Positions 50,401 through 59,603 of a DNA stretch of 64,000 bases are shown piece after piece. Where the stretch lies: NCBI GenBank assembly GCA_963795805.1, contig CAWCIV010000004.1, forward strand, positions 1 through 64,000. Direction: 5' to 3'. The stretch is from JALYYC01 sp963795805. Lineage in GTDB: Bacteria; Chloroflexota; Dormibacteria; CF-121. The notes below the pieces were generated by a model, which was given only the letters and a program-made list of their open reading frames with translations, did not search any database and had not been told where the DNA came from. The position numbers and the translations under genes were made by a program. The first letter of the stretch is position 1; each line of letters begins with the position of its first letter.

Positions 50401-51151
50401 CCCGGTACCCCTCGCCGCGGACCGTCTTGATGGTGTTGCCGCCGAGCTTCGCCCGCAGGCGGCGAACATAGACGTCGACGACGTTGGATCCGGTATCGAA
50501 ACGATATCCCCAAACGGCGGCCAGCAGATACTCCTTGCTCAGGGTCTCGCCGGCCCGGCCCATCAACTCGCGAAGCAGAAGGAATTCCCGCTCGGGGAGC
50601 GTCGCGAGCCCGGCGCCGCTCCGCACCTGTCGCTTGATCAGGTCCAGCGTCAAGCCGCCGGCGTTCAGAACGATCCGGGCCGAGTCGGCGTGCCGGAGGC
50701 GGGCCTTGACCCGCGCCAGCAGTTCCTCCAGCGAGAACGGCTTGGTGACGTAGTCGTCCGCGCCGTGCTCGAGCGCACTGACCTTGGAGGCGGCATCGCC
50801 GAGGGCGGAGAGAACGATCACCGGCTGGCCTGGTTTGCGCTCGACGAGCCGGCGCAGCACTTCATGGCCGCCAAGGCCGGGCATCAGGAGGTCGAGCACG
50901 ACCAGGTCGTAGGGATCGGCGAGCGCCGCGTTGAGACCACTCGCGCCGTCGGATTCGGTCGCAACCTGGTATCCGTCGCCGGCCAGGCCGCGGGCAACGA
51001 AATTCAGGATCCGCGGCTCGTCATCGATCACCAGGATGCGGGCACGCGGCGCCGCGCCCGCGTCCGACGCCGCATCGGCGTGCAACAGCGAGTTCACCTG
51101 GCCTGCCTTCTCGCTCGGCCCGACATTCCCCTTCGGTGAACACCATAACAA
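50387..51151 (-). CDS. OmpR-family response regulator
   Basis: Up to 254 residues. Receiver domain: ILVIDDEPRILNFVARGL with the acidic pair, phosphoacceptor Asp in LVVLDLLMPG, VLSALGDAASK and YVTKPFSLEEL. The winged-helix domain ends TVRGEGYRVDAG. A GTG at 51097 is an equally good start. Located between SCO and the kinase, upstream of the oxidase genes, which it may control. Confidence 0.9.
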   Translation of the reverse strand: MLWCSPKGNVGPSEKAGQVNSLLHADAASDAGAAPRARILVIDDEPRILNFVARGLAGDGYQVATESDGASGLNAALADPYDLVVLDLLMPGLGGHEVLRRLVERKPGQPVIVLSALGDAASKVSALEHGADDYVTKPFSLEELLARVKARLRHADSARIVLNAGGLTLDLIKRQVRSGAGLATLPEREFLLLRELMGRAGETLSKEYLLAAVWGYRFDTGSNVVDVYVRRLRAKLGGNTIKTVRGEGYRVDAG

Positions 51152-51168
51152 GCGAGGGCAAGCAAGCG

Positions 51169-51813
51169 CTAGCTCGACTGTCGGGCAAGCAGACGCACGT
51201 CCTGGGCCACCCGGGACGGCTCGAGGCCGGCGGCGAAGGCGGCGCGCTCGTACCCCTGCTTGTCGACCAGGTAAAGGGCGACGCTGTGGAGAATGTCATC
51301 GGGCGAAGGCTGGACCGTAATGCCGTAGGCCTTCCAGATCGGGGCCAGTTGCTCGGGGCTGCCGCTCAACCAGTGCCAGTCGCCGGTCCATTTGTGCTCG
51401 GCGGCGAAGGCCTGTTCGCTCGCCGGGGTGTCGGTGGCGGGCGCAACGCTAATCACCAGCGACGAGAGTCGAACGCTGAGCCCGACCGACCTCTGGACCT
51501 GGGCCAGCTGATCGGCTTCCAGCGGGCAGAGTTGCTTGCAATGGGAATCGAGGAAGGTAATGGCCAGAACGTTTCCCCGTAGAGCGGAAACGGACGTCGG
51601 CCGGCCACCCTGGTCGACAAGGCTGAAGTCCGGGGCCGGACTGGACTTCGGCGGGATGACGATGTCGGCCTGAAAACCACCGGTCGAGGGGTTGGCCGCC
51701 TGCGCCGAGGCGTGCAGCGATAACGCCTTGACGATGAAGAGCGCGACCATCACCACCGCCAGGGTGGACGACGCAGCGAGCCAGGTTAGCGGATGCCCGA
51801 GTGCCTTCCTCAC
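51169..51813 (-). CDS. SCO1/SenC copper chaperone
   Basis: 214 residues. N-terminal TM anchor, then thioredoxin fold with the copper motif DSHCKQLCPLEA (CxxxC) and the distal His in DILHSVALYLVDKQG. Delivers copper to the CuA site of subunit II. It heads the cluster SCO, response regulator, kinase, oxidase. GTG start. Confidence 0.88.
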   Translation of the reverse strand: MRKALGHPLTWLAASSTLAVVMVALFIVKALSLHASAQAANPSTGGFQADIVIPPKSSPAPDFSLVDQGGRPTSVSALRGNVLAITFLDSHCKQLCPLEADQLAQVQRSVGLSVRLSSLVISVAPATDTPASEQAFAAEHKWTGDWHWLSGSPEQLAPIWKAYGITVQPSPDDILHSVALYLVDKQGYERAAFAAGLEPSRVAQDVRLLARQSS

Positions 51814-51867
51814 GAAGATCCAACTGCAAGCTTAGCGGAGAATTTCCCGCCCGCCATACTGAACGCG

Positions 51868-52023
51868 ATGGCAAAGCGCAGCCAGTTCATCTGTCAGCAC
51901 TGCGGCCGGCGGGTCTTCGCCGAGGGCGGCCCGCTCACGCAAATACGCCTCTGCCGTTCCTGCTTCGAGAAGGCCCGGGAGGTCCAGCGCCAGGAGATGG
52001 CCGAAAAGCCGAAGTCCGACTAA
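51868..52023 (+). CDS. small zinc-ribbon protein
   Basis: 51 residues: MAKRSQFICQHCGRRVFAEG then LCRSCFEKAREVQ, two CxxC pairs of a zinc ribbon, and a charged tail. ATG at 51868 matches the start of the ribbon. Its stop overlaps that of the convergent TolB-like gene by 4 bp. Function unknown. Confidence 0.6.
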   Translation: MAKRSQFICQHCGRRVFAEGGPLTQIRLCRSCFEKAREVQRQEMAEKPKSD

Positions 52024-53114
52024 TACCAGGCGGGCGCGGAAGTCGAGGCGAGGTCGAGGCCCTGCGTGACCTGCAGGGGAACGATGGGGGCGGCCGTGGT
52101 CACCACCGCCGAGGAACTGGCTCGAACGCTCGCGGTGGCGGTAGCCTTGACAGTCGCGGTTGGTCTGGGGGTTGCGACGGGTACCACGGCACCGACAGGG
52201 ACCCACCAGAGCTCGAAGTGCCCGGCCAAGCCGGCCGGGGCAAAATACGCCAGGCCGTGCCCGTCGGGCGACCAGGTCGGTTGCGCATTGAGGCCGCCGT
52301 CGACGAGGACGCGCGCGGGCCCGATGGCCGTACCGCTGAAGGGTGCCACCTCGAGACGCGTGCTCTGCTTGCCACTGCTGCAGACCATCGCCAGCTGAGT
52401 CTGGTCCGGCGACAGCGCCGGCTGGCTGCAGTCATCCGCAGCGCTTGTCAGCGCGTATCCCAGGAATCCGGGTCGTGGCTGGTACCAGATCTGCGACCGG
52501 ACACCGGTGGCATCGTTCGAGTGCCTGACGAAGAGCGTCGCCGTTCCGCTCAATGGGAGGGGCTGGATATCGCCGCCGGTATGGTCGTTCGCGTTTGTCC
52601 GGCGCCGGGCCTGTGCCTGGGTGCCGTTCAGCGGCATGCTCCAGATCGAGAAGTCGACCTGGTAGCCGTATTTCGGACTGTCGTAGCTGTACAGCACGGA
52701 CGACGAATCAGCGCTGACGCGGGGGTAGAACGCCCAGTGGTTGGCATCGATGATTTTGGCGTTGTCGTGGGTGAGCTGCTTGACGATGTGCCCGTCGAGA
52801 TCGAGCAGATACAGGTCGCTCGACTGGGCTCCCCGCTGAACGGCGACTAGCTTGGTGTGGTCTGGCGAGAGCGCCGGTTGGGCCCAATTGCCAGAGGCCA
52901 CTTGCCTGAAGACGCCGTCGCGGAACGTAAAGAGGGCGCCACCCTGGACCAGGTACATCGTTCCCGGGAGCTTGAACTTCGGCTTGACGACCGGCGGGGC
53001 CTTGGCTTCTTGCTTTAGGACCTTGCTCTTCAGCGATCCGAGGTAGAGATAGGTACCGGTACCGACCAGCAGCATCAGCGGGATGAGCAACAGGACGGAG
53101 AGGCGACGCAGCAT
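52020..53114 (-). CDS. membrane-anchored TolB/WD40-like beta-propeller protein
   Basis: 364 residues. An N-terminal TM anchor (LSVLLLIPLMLLVGTGTYLY) precedes repeated propeller blades with WAQPALSPDHTKLVAVQR, PRVSADSSSVLYSYD, SQPALSPDQTQLAMVC and QPTWSPDGHGLAYF. A Pro/Thr/Ala-rich tail closes it. ATG at 53114 overlaps the LCP stop (TGATG). Likely an extracytoplasmic protein tied to cell-envelope work; substrate unknown. Confidence 0.75.
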   Translation of the reverse strand: MLRRLSVLLLIPLMLLVGTGTYLYLGSLKSKVLKQEAKAPPVVKPKFKLPGTMYLVQGGALFTFRDGVFRQVASGNWAQPALSPDHTKLVAVQRGAQSSDLYLLDLDGHIVKQLTHDNAKIIDANHWAFYPRVSADSSSVLYSYDSPKYGYQVDFSIWSMPLNGTQAQARRRTNANDHTGGDIQPLPLSGTATLFVRHSNDATGVRSQIWYQPRPGFLGYALTSAADDCSQPALSPDQTQLAMVCSSGKQSTRLEVAPFSGTAIGPARVLVDGGLNAQPTWSPDGHGLAYFAPAGLAGHFELWWVPVGAVVPVATPRPTATVKATATASVRASSSAVVTTAAPIVPLQVTQGLDLASTSAPAWY

Positions 53115-54148
53115 CAGGGGAAGTTCGCCTGGACCAGCGGGCGGATCTTTGACCAGTTGGGAAACACGACGGATTGCGCGCCGACGAAGCCGTAACTGGT
53201 GTAGGTCGGCGGCAGGAGCACGATCTGCTTGATGTTGGCCGGGTCGAATCCGCCGGCCACGCCCAGCAAGCTCCGAATCCGAGACAGGCTCATGCTGGTC
53301 TTGAACTCGTTCGCCATCGCGTTCACGACGTCGGGAAGATTCGCGGCGTTGAGCGTCGTCGCCTTTGCCCGGATGGCGAGCAGGACCTGCTGCTGCCGCT
53401 GTGACCGGCCGAAATCCCCGTTGACGTCGTCGTGACGGGACCGGACCCACTGCAACGCATGGCTGCCGTCGAGGTGCTGGGCTCCCGGCAGCACCGCCAC
53501 GCGGGTGTAGCCGTATAGATAGGTCACGTCGATATCGTTGGGATAGAAGTCGTCGAGCACGGGATTTGACACGTAGACGTCGACTCCGCCCAGCTGGTCG
53601 ATCAAACGGATCAGGCCCTTCAAGCCGATCCAGGCGTAGTCGTCGATGTGGACGCCGAAGTTTCGCTGCACGGTCGCGATAGCCGGGGCGGCACCGCCGG
53701 GGTGGTTCCTGTCACCGGCGTATGACGCATCGATTTTGCCGCTGTATCCGGACGATAGGGGGACCCAGAGGTCACGCGGGATCGACATCATGGTCACCTG
53801 CTTGCTCGCCGGGTTGACCCGCACGAGGATCATCGACTGGGTGAGGACATGGTCGGCGTTGAACTTGGAATCGTCGTCGGACCCGAGCAGCAGCACGGTG
53901 AAGGGGGACCCGGGCGCCGGGACCGGTGTCGCGGTGGCCTTCAGCCCAGGGATCGGGATCACCACCTGCTGGCCGGTCTGGCCGACCCCGGCACTGAAGA
54001 CCGGGAAAAAGTAGGCGACCCCGCCCGCCATGGCGGAGAGCGCCAGCGCCGCGATCGTCAGGAGGGTCAGGCGCACAGGGTGCAAACGAGAGGCGCGGCG
54101 TCGCCTTGCAGAAACGGCCTGGTACATCGGGACGTCAGAATCATGCAT
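53114..54148 (-). CDS. LytR-CpsA-Psr family transferase
   Basis: 344 residues. One TM helix, then the LCP domain: FTVLLLGSDDD, MMSIPRDLWVPL with catalytic Arg, IGLKGLIRLIDQLGGVDV, and WVRSRHDDVNGDFGRSQRQQ. Transfers glycopolymers from a lipid carrier to peptidoglycan. The family supports a Gram-positive-type wall. Coupled to the propeller protein gene. Confidence 0.9.
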   Translation of the reverse strand: MHDSDVPMYQAVSARRRRASRLHPVRLTLLTIAALALSAMAGGVAYFFPVFSAGVGQTGQQVVIPIPGLKATATPVPAPGSPFTVLLLGSDDDSKFNADHVLTQSMILVRVNPASKQVTMMSIPRDLWVPLSSGYSGKIDASYAGDRNHPGGAAPAIATVQRNFGVHIDDYAWIGLKGLIRLIDQLGGVDVYVSNPVLDDFYPNDIDVTYLYGYTRVAVLPGAQHLDGSHALQWVRSRHDDVNGDFGRSQRQQQVLLAIRAKATTLNAANLPDVVNAMANEFKTSMSLSRIRSLLGVAGGFDPANIKQIVLLPPTYTSYGFVGAQSVVFPNWSKIRPLVQANFP

Positions 54149-54159
54149 GGTCGGTAATA

Positions 54160-54300
54160 AGAAGACCGTGAGTGGCCATCGGCTCGCGACTCGGAAACGA
54201 GCTGAGCCGTAGAAAGGCTACGGTACCGGGCTCATTTAGGCGTAGACATAAGAAAGGTGTCCCCCGGTTTTGCATCGGCGCCGGTTAAATAAGCCGGTTC
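54160..54300 (-). promoter_or_regulatory. structured element upstream of the LCP gene (class unresolved)
   Basis: Between lcp (minus) and greA (plus). Hairpins: CCGTAG-N5-CTACGG (54208-54224), CTCG-4-CGAG (near 54190-54201) and CCGG pairs near 54281-54297. On the minus strand AACCGGGGGAC (54260-54270) followed by a GTAG/CTAC stem and CAGCT recalls c-di-AMP (ydaO) riboswitches, which often precede wall genes. Other ydaO blocks do not match well. A TTATTA close to the LCP ATG could make that gene leaderless instead. Confidence 0.3.
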
Positions 54301-54307
54301 GGGTCCG

Positions 54308-54313
54308 TACACT
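54308..54313 (+). promoter_or_regulatory. -10-like box abutting greA
   Basis: TACACT ends 6 nt before the ATG at 54320; a weak -35 (TTAAAT, 54285-54290) lies 17 nt upstream. Consistent with a leaderless mRNA. Confidence 0.4.
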
Positions 54314-54319
54314 GCAGGG

Positions 54320-54790
54320 ATGGCGGACGAGCGGAGCGCCCCGATCCCGATGACCCAGGCCGGCTTCGATGCCCTCAAGGCCGAACTGGGCGAGTTGAAG
54401 GCGCGCCGCCCGGGCCTGGTCGAGGAGGTCTCGGCCGCTCGCTCGCAGGGGGACCTGAGCGAGAACTTCGCCTACCACGACGCCCGCCAGCACCTCGGCA
54501 TGCTCGACGGCAAGATCCAGACGGTCGAAGCGACCCTTCGCCGCGCCCAGGTCGTTGGCGAGGGCGGCGCGAAAGGGGTCGTCCGCATCGGCTCGACGGT
54601 GGTGGTCAAGGACGAGTTCGGCGAGTCGAGCTACGAGATCGTCGGACCGACCGAGGGCAACATGGCCAAGGGCCTGATGTCTGTGGCCTCGCCACTGGGG
54701 GGTGCGCTGGTCGACCGAAAGGCCGGCGACACGGTGACCTTCAAGACCCCCGGTGGGGATCGAAAGGCAACGGTCGTCAGCGTCAGCTAG
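54320..54790 (+). CDS. greA: transcription elongation factor GreA/GreB family
   Basis: 156 residues. N-terminal coiled coil with PMTQAGFDALKAELGELK and the tip motif ARSQGDLSENFAYHDAR (acidic residues that stimulate RNA cleavage). C-terminal FKBP-like domain with the usual SPLGGALVDRKAGDTVTF. Rescues backtracked RNA polymerase. Confidence 0.93.
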   Translation: MADERSAPIPMTQAGFDALKAELGELKARRPGLVEEVSAARSQGDLSENFAYHDARQHLGMLDGKIQTVEATLRRAQVVGEGGAKGVVRIGSTVVVKDEFGESSYEIVGPTEGNMAKGLMSVASPLGGALVDRKAGDTVTFKTPGGDRKATVVSVS

Positions 54791-54798
54791 CGCGTCAG

Positions 54799-55275
54799 GT
54801 GCGCACGATCGCGACCATCGGGGTTTACGAATCGAGCCTGATTGACTTCCTGAGAAAGCTCCGGCGTCACCGCGTTGCGCTGGTCGTGGATGTTCGGCAG
54901 CGTCGTGGCGTGCGCGGGCCGCAGTACGCCTGGGCCAACTCACTTCGCCTCCAGGCCGCGCTCAAGGCGGCTGGGGTCGCGTACGAACACCGCCTCGACC
55001 TCGCGCCGACGACGGAACTGCGACACCTGCAGTACCGGGAGGACGACCGCCTCGGCGTGGGCAAGCGGTCGCGGGTGGAGCTGGCTGAGGATTACCGCCG
55101 GCGTTATCTGCGCGAGGTGCTCGACCGTGTCGACCTTCCCGCCCTTCTCGAGTCGCTCCCTGATCCTCAAGTCTCCGCATTGTTGTGCGTCGAGCGTGAC
55201 GCCAGGGCCTGCCATCGCTCGCTGATCGCGGGGCGATTGCACGCGCGATTCAAGCTGCCGGTCGTGGATCTTTAG
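54799..55275 (+). CDS. DUF488 protein
   Basis: 158 residues. TIGVYESSLIDFLRKLRRH and VVDVRQRRGVRGPQYA are DUF488 hallmarks; CVERDARACHRSLIA carries the conserved Cys/His. GTG start 8 nt after greA. Function unknown. Confidence 0.82.
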   Translation: MRTIATIGVYESSLIDFLRKLRRHRVALVVDVRQRRGVRGPQYAWANSLRLQAALKAAGVAYEHRLDLAPTTELRHLQYREDDRLGVGKRSRVELAEDYRRRYLREVLDRVDLPALLESLPDPQVSALLCVERDARACHRSLIAGRLHARFKLPVVDL

Positions 55276-55287
55276 GAGATTGGCCGC

Positions 55288-56040
55288 CTAGCAGGCGTAG
55301 TTGGTGTCGAAGCCGGCGTGGAGGTACTGCACGAACCAGACGGGCGCGCCCGTGAAACCGGTCCCGCAATAGCTTCGAGCCGTCTTCTCCGAGGAGGCGC
55401 CGGTGGCGACCCAGTTGGCATTCACGCCCGAGACTGGCAGCGAGCCGACGATCGTGGTCCATTGGTACGCGGTCGAATAGATGCCAACCGCAGCGGGCGA
55501 CTGGCGGAGGATGGTGTCGACGACGCCCTGGAGCGTGTACTGGTTCAAGCTAAGGTCGGTCGATGACCAGCTGTTGGCGTCCTCGACGTCCAGCCACCAA
55601 CTGCTCGGATTGGTAACGCCCTGCGAGGTGGCGTAGTCGATCGAGCGCGTCGCCTCGCTGCAGCCGACCGCCCAGGCGGCTTTCTGCAGGTCGGTTCCGG
55701 TGACTGAGCCTGACTGCGTGAGACACGCCGGGAGCGTGTGGGTGGCGTCGACCTGCGTGTAGACGGGGTCATATCCGGTGTTGACGTAGAGGGCGGGATT
55801 CGGGGTGTGGCTGACCTGGTCTCGCAGGCAGGGGTTGTAATGCGCGAACGGATAGCCGGCATCGACGCCGACGATGCCGAAGGCGCCGGTCGGGTAGGCG
55901 CCGCCACATTGCGGGTAGCTGATGTCATACCCGGTCTGGCCACTCGTGTCGGCGAGCGCCCCTAACTGGTTGCCGAACAGGGCCATGCCCGCCGCCGCCA
56001 GCGCCAGGGCAGGCAGAAAGGTTCGCTTCAGATTCGTCAC
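55288..56040 (-). CDS. secreted glycoside-hydrolase-like protein
   Basis: 250 residues with a signal peptide (about 1-30). The domain starts GYDISYPQCGGAYPTGAFGI and contains WWLDVEDANSW and WFVQYLHAG, like the DUF1906/GH25-type barrel of bacterial wall hydrolases. Acidic catalytic candidates are in the DVED segment. Ends TNYAC. Confidence 0.65.
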   Translation of the reverse strand: MTNLKRTFLPALALAAAGMALFGNQLGALADTSGQTGYDISYPQCGGAYPTGAFGIVGVDAGYPFAHYNPCLRDQVSHTPNPALYVNTGYDPVYTQVDATHTLPACLTQSGSVTGTDLQKAAWAVGCSEATRSIDYATSQGVTNPSSWWLDVEDANSWSSTDLSLNQYTLQGVVDTILRQSPAAVGIYSTAYQWTTIVGSLPVSGVNANWVATGASSEKTARSYCGTGFTGAPVWFVQYLHAGFDTNYAC

Positions 56041-56051
56041 TGGCGCTCGCC

Positions 56052-56080
56052 ATTCTCTGCCCCGGGGCCCAAAGAGTCAA
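56052..56080 (-). promoter_or_regulatory. promoter of the secreted GH-like gene
   Basis: Minus strand TTGACT (56075-56080), 17 nt, GAGAAT (56052-56057), 11 nt before the GTG start. Confidence 0.45.
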
Positions 56081-56176
56081 CCTCCTGACGGTCCCCACCG
56101 CGTGACAGTTTCGCTATCAGACTTTGACAGGGTGATCGCGCGAGGAATGACGATCGTGGCGTCCGGCACCGCCTGA

Positions 56177-57198
56177 TCAGGCGAGCGCGGCGAGACCCTC
56201 GACGAGCCGGCGGTTTTCCTCGGGCCTGCGAACCGTCACCCGGATGTACTCGGCAAGGGGATGCGCCGCGCCGAAGGTCCGGACCACGAGCCCGGAGCGC
56301 AGCAGGGCCGGCGCCGCCTTACGTCCGGCGTGCACCAGCAGGAAGTTCGCCGCCGACTCCCGCACCTCGAGGCTCAGCGCAGTCAGGTCGGCTCGCAGGC
56401 GTTCACGTTCAGACTTGATCGCCGCCACTCGCGTGCGCATGCCATCGAGGTCCTGCATCGACTTCGCGCCCAGCGCCTCGGACACCACGCTGATGCTGCC
56501 CGGCGGGCGCACCCGGCGCAGCGCATCGCTGATGGCCGGGCCGGCCAGCGCATAGCCCACCCGGACGCCGGCCAGGCCAAAGGCCTTGCTCAGCGTGCGG
56601 GTGACGACCACGTTGGGCATCGACTCGATCAGGGGTAGCGCCGTCACGCCGGACATTTCGAAGTAGGCCTCATCGACGACCAGGACGCCCGGCGTCGCCT
56701 GCGCGACCTCGGCGACGAAGTCAAGCGGCAGCAACTCGCCGGTTGGATTGTTCGGGTTGCAGAGCCAGGTGAGACGGCCTTGCGGGCATCGGGCGATAAA
56801 CGCCTCGCGATCGAGCCGAAGGTCGACCATCGGGACCTCGTCGATCGGCCCGCCCGCGATCTCGGTGAGGATGCGGAACATCGGATAAGTCGGGCGCGCC
56901 ATGACGACGGTGGTACTGGCAGTCGATGTATGCCTTCGCGCAGAGATCGAGAATCTCATCCGCGCCGGCACCGACGGTGATGCGGTCCAGGGGCAACGTC
57001 CGACGTAATCGGCGATCGCCTGGGTCAGCGCCCCGTAGCTTGTGTCCGGGTACTCGTTCAGCGCGAGCCGCGGAAGATCCTCGAGCGCGACCCCGGCCAG
57101 GGAAAGGTGTTGGTATCGAAGCGCACCACCTGGTCCTCCGGGACGCCGGCTTGCCGCGCGATGCTCGCGCTGGGCGGCTCCCATTCATAAGGATGCAT
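56177..57198 (-). pseudogene. hisC: histidinol-phosphate aminotransferase, about three frame changes
   Basis: Pieces in different frames assemble into a normal HisC of about 340 residues. MHPYEWEPPSASIARQAG through FDTNTFPW starts at 57198. Next come LPRLALNEYPDTSYGALTQ, LDRITVGAGADEILDLCAK, and finally TVVMARPTYPMFRILTEIAG to the end. The PLP lysine is in TRTLSKAFGLAGVRVGYA. Shifts fall near 57105, 57000 and 56920. Clustering suggests a poor-quality stretch rather than slow decay. Confidence 0.82.
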
Positions 57199-57265
57199 GG
57201 CACGGATCGCTGCCCTCGGTTCGGGTGAAGCGTGCCCGCGGGTACCCACACCGCAATCTTGGCAG

Positions 57266-57293
57266 TTGCAAGTCCCTGGCGAATGGGTAGTTT
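57266..57293 (+). promoter_or_regulatory. promoter of the CDF gene
   Basis: TTGCAA (57266-57271), 16 nt, TAGTTT (57288-57293); ATG follows 8 nt later with no ribosome site. Confidence 0.4.
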
Positions 57294-57301
57294 TACGGGG
57301 T

Positions 57302-58213
57302 ATGGACCGAGCGCATGCCCATCCGACGACCCTCGCGCTGGGCGGTAAGGCGTCGGCAGCGCTTTATTCAGTTGCGGTCAACTTAGTGCTGATCGCGGCC
57401 AAGCTGACGGTCGGCCTGATGACGGGCAGCCTCGCGATTCTCGCCGACGCCGCCCACTCGTTCCTCGACCTGTCCGCCAGCATCTTTGCCTACGCGGGGA
57501 TTCGCACCGCCGAGAAACCCGCCGATGAGCAGCACGCCTTCGGGCACGCGAAGGCGGAAAACATCTCCAGCCTGATCCAGATGTTCCTGCTCGGCGCCAC
57601 CTGCATCGCGATCGTGATCGAGTCGGTTCGCCGGCTGATCGTTACGTCGCCGGTCCGGGTGGCCTGGTACTCCTTCGTCGTCGTGCTCGGCGCCGTCGTG
57701 ATCGACATTGTCGTCAGCCGCTACCTGGCCCAGGTGTCGCGGGCGCACGGCGGCAGCGCCGCCCTGGATGCTGATGCCCTGCACTTCACCTCCGACCTGT
57801 GGGCGTCGATCGCCGTCTTCTTCGGACTGGCGCTGATCGCGCTGTTTGGATTCCGCTGGGCCGACCCGGCCGCCGGGATCGCGGTCGCGATCATCATCGG
57901 CAGCACCGCCATCCGGCAGGGTCGCGCCACGACGCAGGTCCTGCTCGACGCCATGCCCGACAGGAAGACGCTCAAGGCAATCGAGGACATCCTGCACACA
58001 GACCCGCAGTTGCATGGCTATCACGCCCTTCGCGCGCGCCAGGCCGGGACGAAAGTCCTGCTCGATGTCTCCGTGCACGTCGACGGCCAGTTGACGCTGG
58101 CCCAGGCCCACGAAGTCGGCCACGCCGTCTCAGAGCGGATCCGGCGCGAACTGCCGGTGGTCAGCGATGCCGTGGTGCATGTCGAGCCCGTCGACGACGC
58201 GTCGCACGGATGA
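57302..58213 (+). CDS. cation diffusion facilitator transporter
   Basis: 303 residues, six TM helices. Metal-site motifs ILADAAHSFLD (TM2) and DALHFTSDLWAS (TM5), the linker DEQHAFGHAKAE, and a cytoplasmic C-terminal domain with HALRARQAGTKVLLDVSVHV. Exports Zn, Mn or Fe in exchange for protons. ATG at 57302 suits the family. Confidence 0.9.
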   Translation: MDRAHAHPTTLALGGKASAALYSVAVNLVLIAAKLTVGLMTGSLAILADAAHSFLDLSASIFAYAGIRTAEKPADEQHAFGHAKAENISSLIQMFLLGATCIAIVIESVRRLIVTSPVRVAWYSFVVVLGAVVIDIVVSRYLAQVSRAHGGSAALDADALHFTSDLWASIAVFFGLALIALFGFRWADPAAGIAVAIIIGSTAIRQGRATTQVLLDAMPDRKTLKAIEDILHTDPQLHGYHALRARQAGTKVLLDVSVHVDGQLTLAQAHEVGHAVSERIRRELPVVSDAVVHVEPVDDASHG

Positions 58214-58310
58214 GCTAGCGCCTTCCGGCGGCTTCGCTCTCACGCTGCTCTTAATTTCCGCCGCTAGGATGGGGCCCAGTCTGGTGACCACGGCTGGGAA
58301 GAAGCTGAGT

Positions 58311-59603
58311 GTGAACAAGAAAACTGTCATCGTGCTCGGAGCCGACGGGTACCTCGGGTGGGCAACCTCCCTCCATCTGTCTCAGCACGGCCACGATGTT
58401 GTTGGCGTGGACAACCTGATCCGGAGGCGTTGGGACCGCGAATGCGGCACCCGGAGCCTGGTCCCGATTCAAACCATGCCGAAGCGCGTCGCACTGTGGC
58501 AACGCATCAGTGGCAAGACCATCGACTGGCGCCGGATGGATCTGTGCGACAGGACGGCGGTGAACCAGCTCATCTTCGACGTCCAGCCGGATGCGGTCAT
58601 CCATTTCGCCGAGCAGCGCAGCGCGCCCTTTTCAATGATCGATCTCCCGCACGCCAGCCTGACCCAGGTCAACAACCTGGTCGGCACGCTGAACTTGCTC
58701 TTTGCGCTTCGTGACCATGCCCCGAAGGCCCACCTGATCAAGCTCGGCACCATGGGCGAGTACGGCACGCCCAACATCGACATCGAGGAAGGCTTCCTCA
58801 CCATCACCCACAACGGTCGCCAGGATCGCCTGCCGTTCCCGATGCAGCCGGGGAGTTTCTACCACCTCTCGAAGCTGCACGACAGCCACAACATCCAGTT
58901 CGCCTGCCGGATCTGGGGCCTCCGCGCCACCGATCTCCACCAGGGCGTGGTCTACGGCAACCGGACCGATGAAGTGGCGTTGCACCCAGGCCTCAGCACC
59001 CGTTTCGACTACGACGCGATCTGGGGCACGGTCCTCAACCGTTTCTGCGTCCAGGCCGCCGTCGGGTCACCGCTCACCGTCTACGGCAAAGGCGGGCAGA
59101 CACGCGGCTTCCTCGACATCCGCGATACCGTCGCCTGCCTGCGACTCGCACTGGACAATGCGGCCGCAGCCGGCGAGTATCGCGTCTTCAACCAGTTCAC
59201 CGAGCAGTTCTCGGTCCTAGGGCTCGCCGACAAGGTTCAGGAGGCACGCGCCAGCCGCGGGCTGTCGACCTCGATCGTGCATCTTCCGAATCCGCGCGTC
59301 GAGCGTGAGGAGCATTACTACAACGCCAAGCACCAGAAGCTGCTGGACCTGGGACTCCAACCGCATCTTCTCGGCGACACGCTGATCGAGTCGGTGATCG
59401 AAACCGTCGAGGCGTATGCGCACCGGGTGGATCCGGTGGAGCTGCAGCAGCCCAATGTCAACTGGCGGCATGGTGGCACCGCCGACTGGCAGACCCCGGC
59501 TGAACCCGATCCCCTGCGGCCCGTGCTGGTCGTCAGCCCGGAAGCCAAACGGCGAGGTGCCGCCAGGCGGCCACCTCGGTCGCGGGTCGCTCAGACTCGC
59601 TGA
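58311..59603 (+). CDS. sqdB: UDP-sulfoquinovose synthase (SQD1/SqdB family)
   Basis: 430 residues of the extended SDR family. VLGADGYLGWATSLHLSQHG binds NAD; HFAEQRSAPFSMID, LGTMGEYGTPNIDIEEG and FYHLSKLHDSHN (YxxxK) match SQD1-type enzymes, and TRGFLDIRDTVACL follows. Makes UDP-sulfoquinovose from UDP-glucose and sulfite. GTG at 58311 chosen by homology. No SqdX-type transferase is in the window. The C-terminal 25 residues are unrelated basic sequence. Confidence 0.85.
   Translation: MNKKTVIVLGADGYLGWATSLHLSQHGHDVVGVDNLIRRRWDRECGTRSLVPIQTMPKRVALWQRISGKTIDWRRMDLCDRTAVNQLIFDVQPDAVIHFAEQRSAPFSMIDLPHASLTQVNNLVGTLNLLFALRDHAPKAHLIKLGTMGEYGTPNIDIEEGFLTITHNGRQDRLPFPMQPGSFYHLSKLHDSHNIQFACRIWGLRATDLHQGVVYGNRTDEVALHPGLSTRFDYDAIWGTVLNRFCVQAAVGSPLTVYGKGGQTRGFLDIRDTVACLRLALDNAAAAGEYRVFNQFTEQFSVLGLADKVQEARASRGLSTSIVHLPNPRVEREEHYYNAKHQKLLDLGLQPHLLGDTLIESVIETVEAYAHRVDPVELQQPNVNWRHGGTADWQTPAEPDPLRPVLVVSPEAKRRGAARRPPRSRVAQTR

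Noticed and set aside
58311..59603. sqdB as a sign of a phototroph
   Set aside because: No chlorophyll, reaction-centre or carbon-fixation genes in the window; SQD1-type enzymes occur in non-phototrophs.
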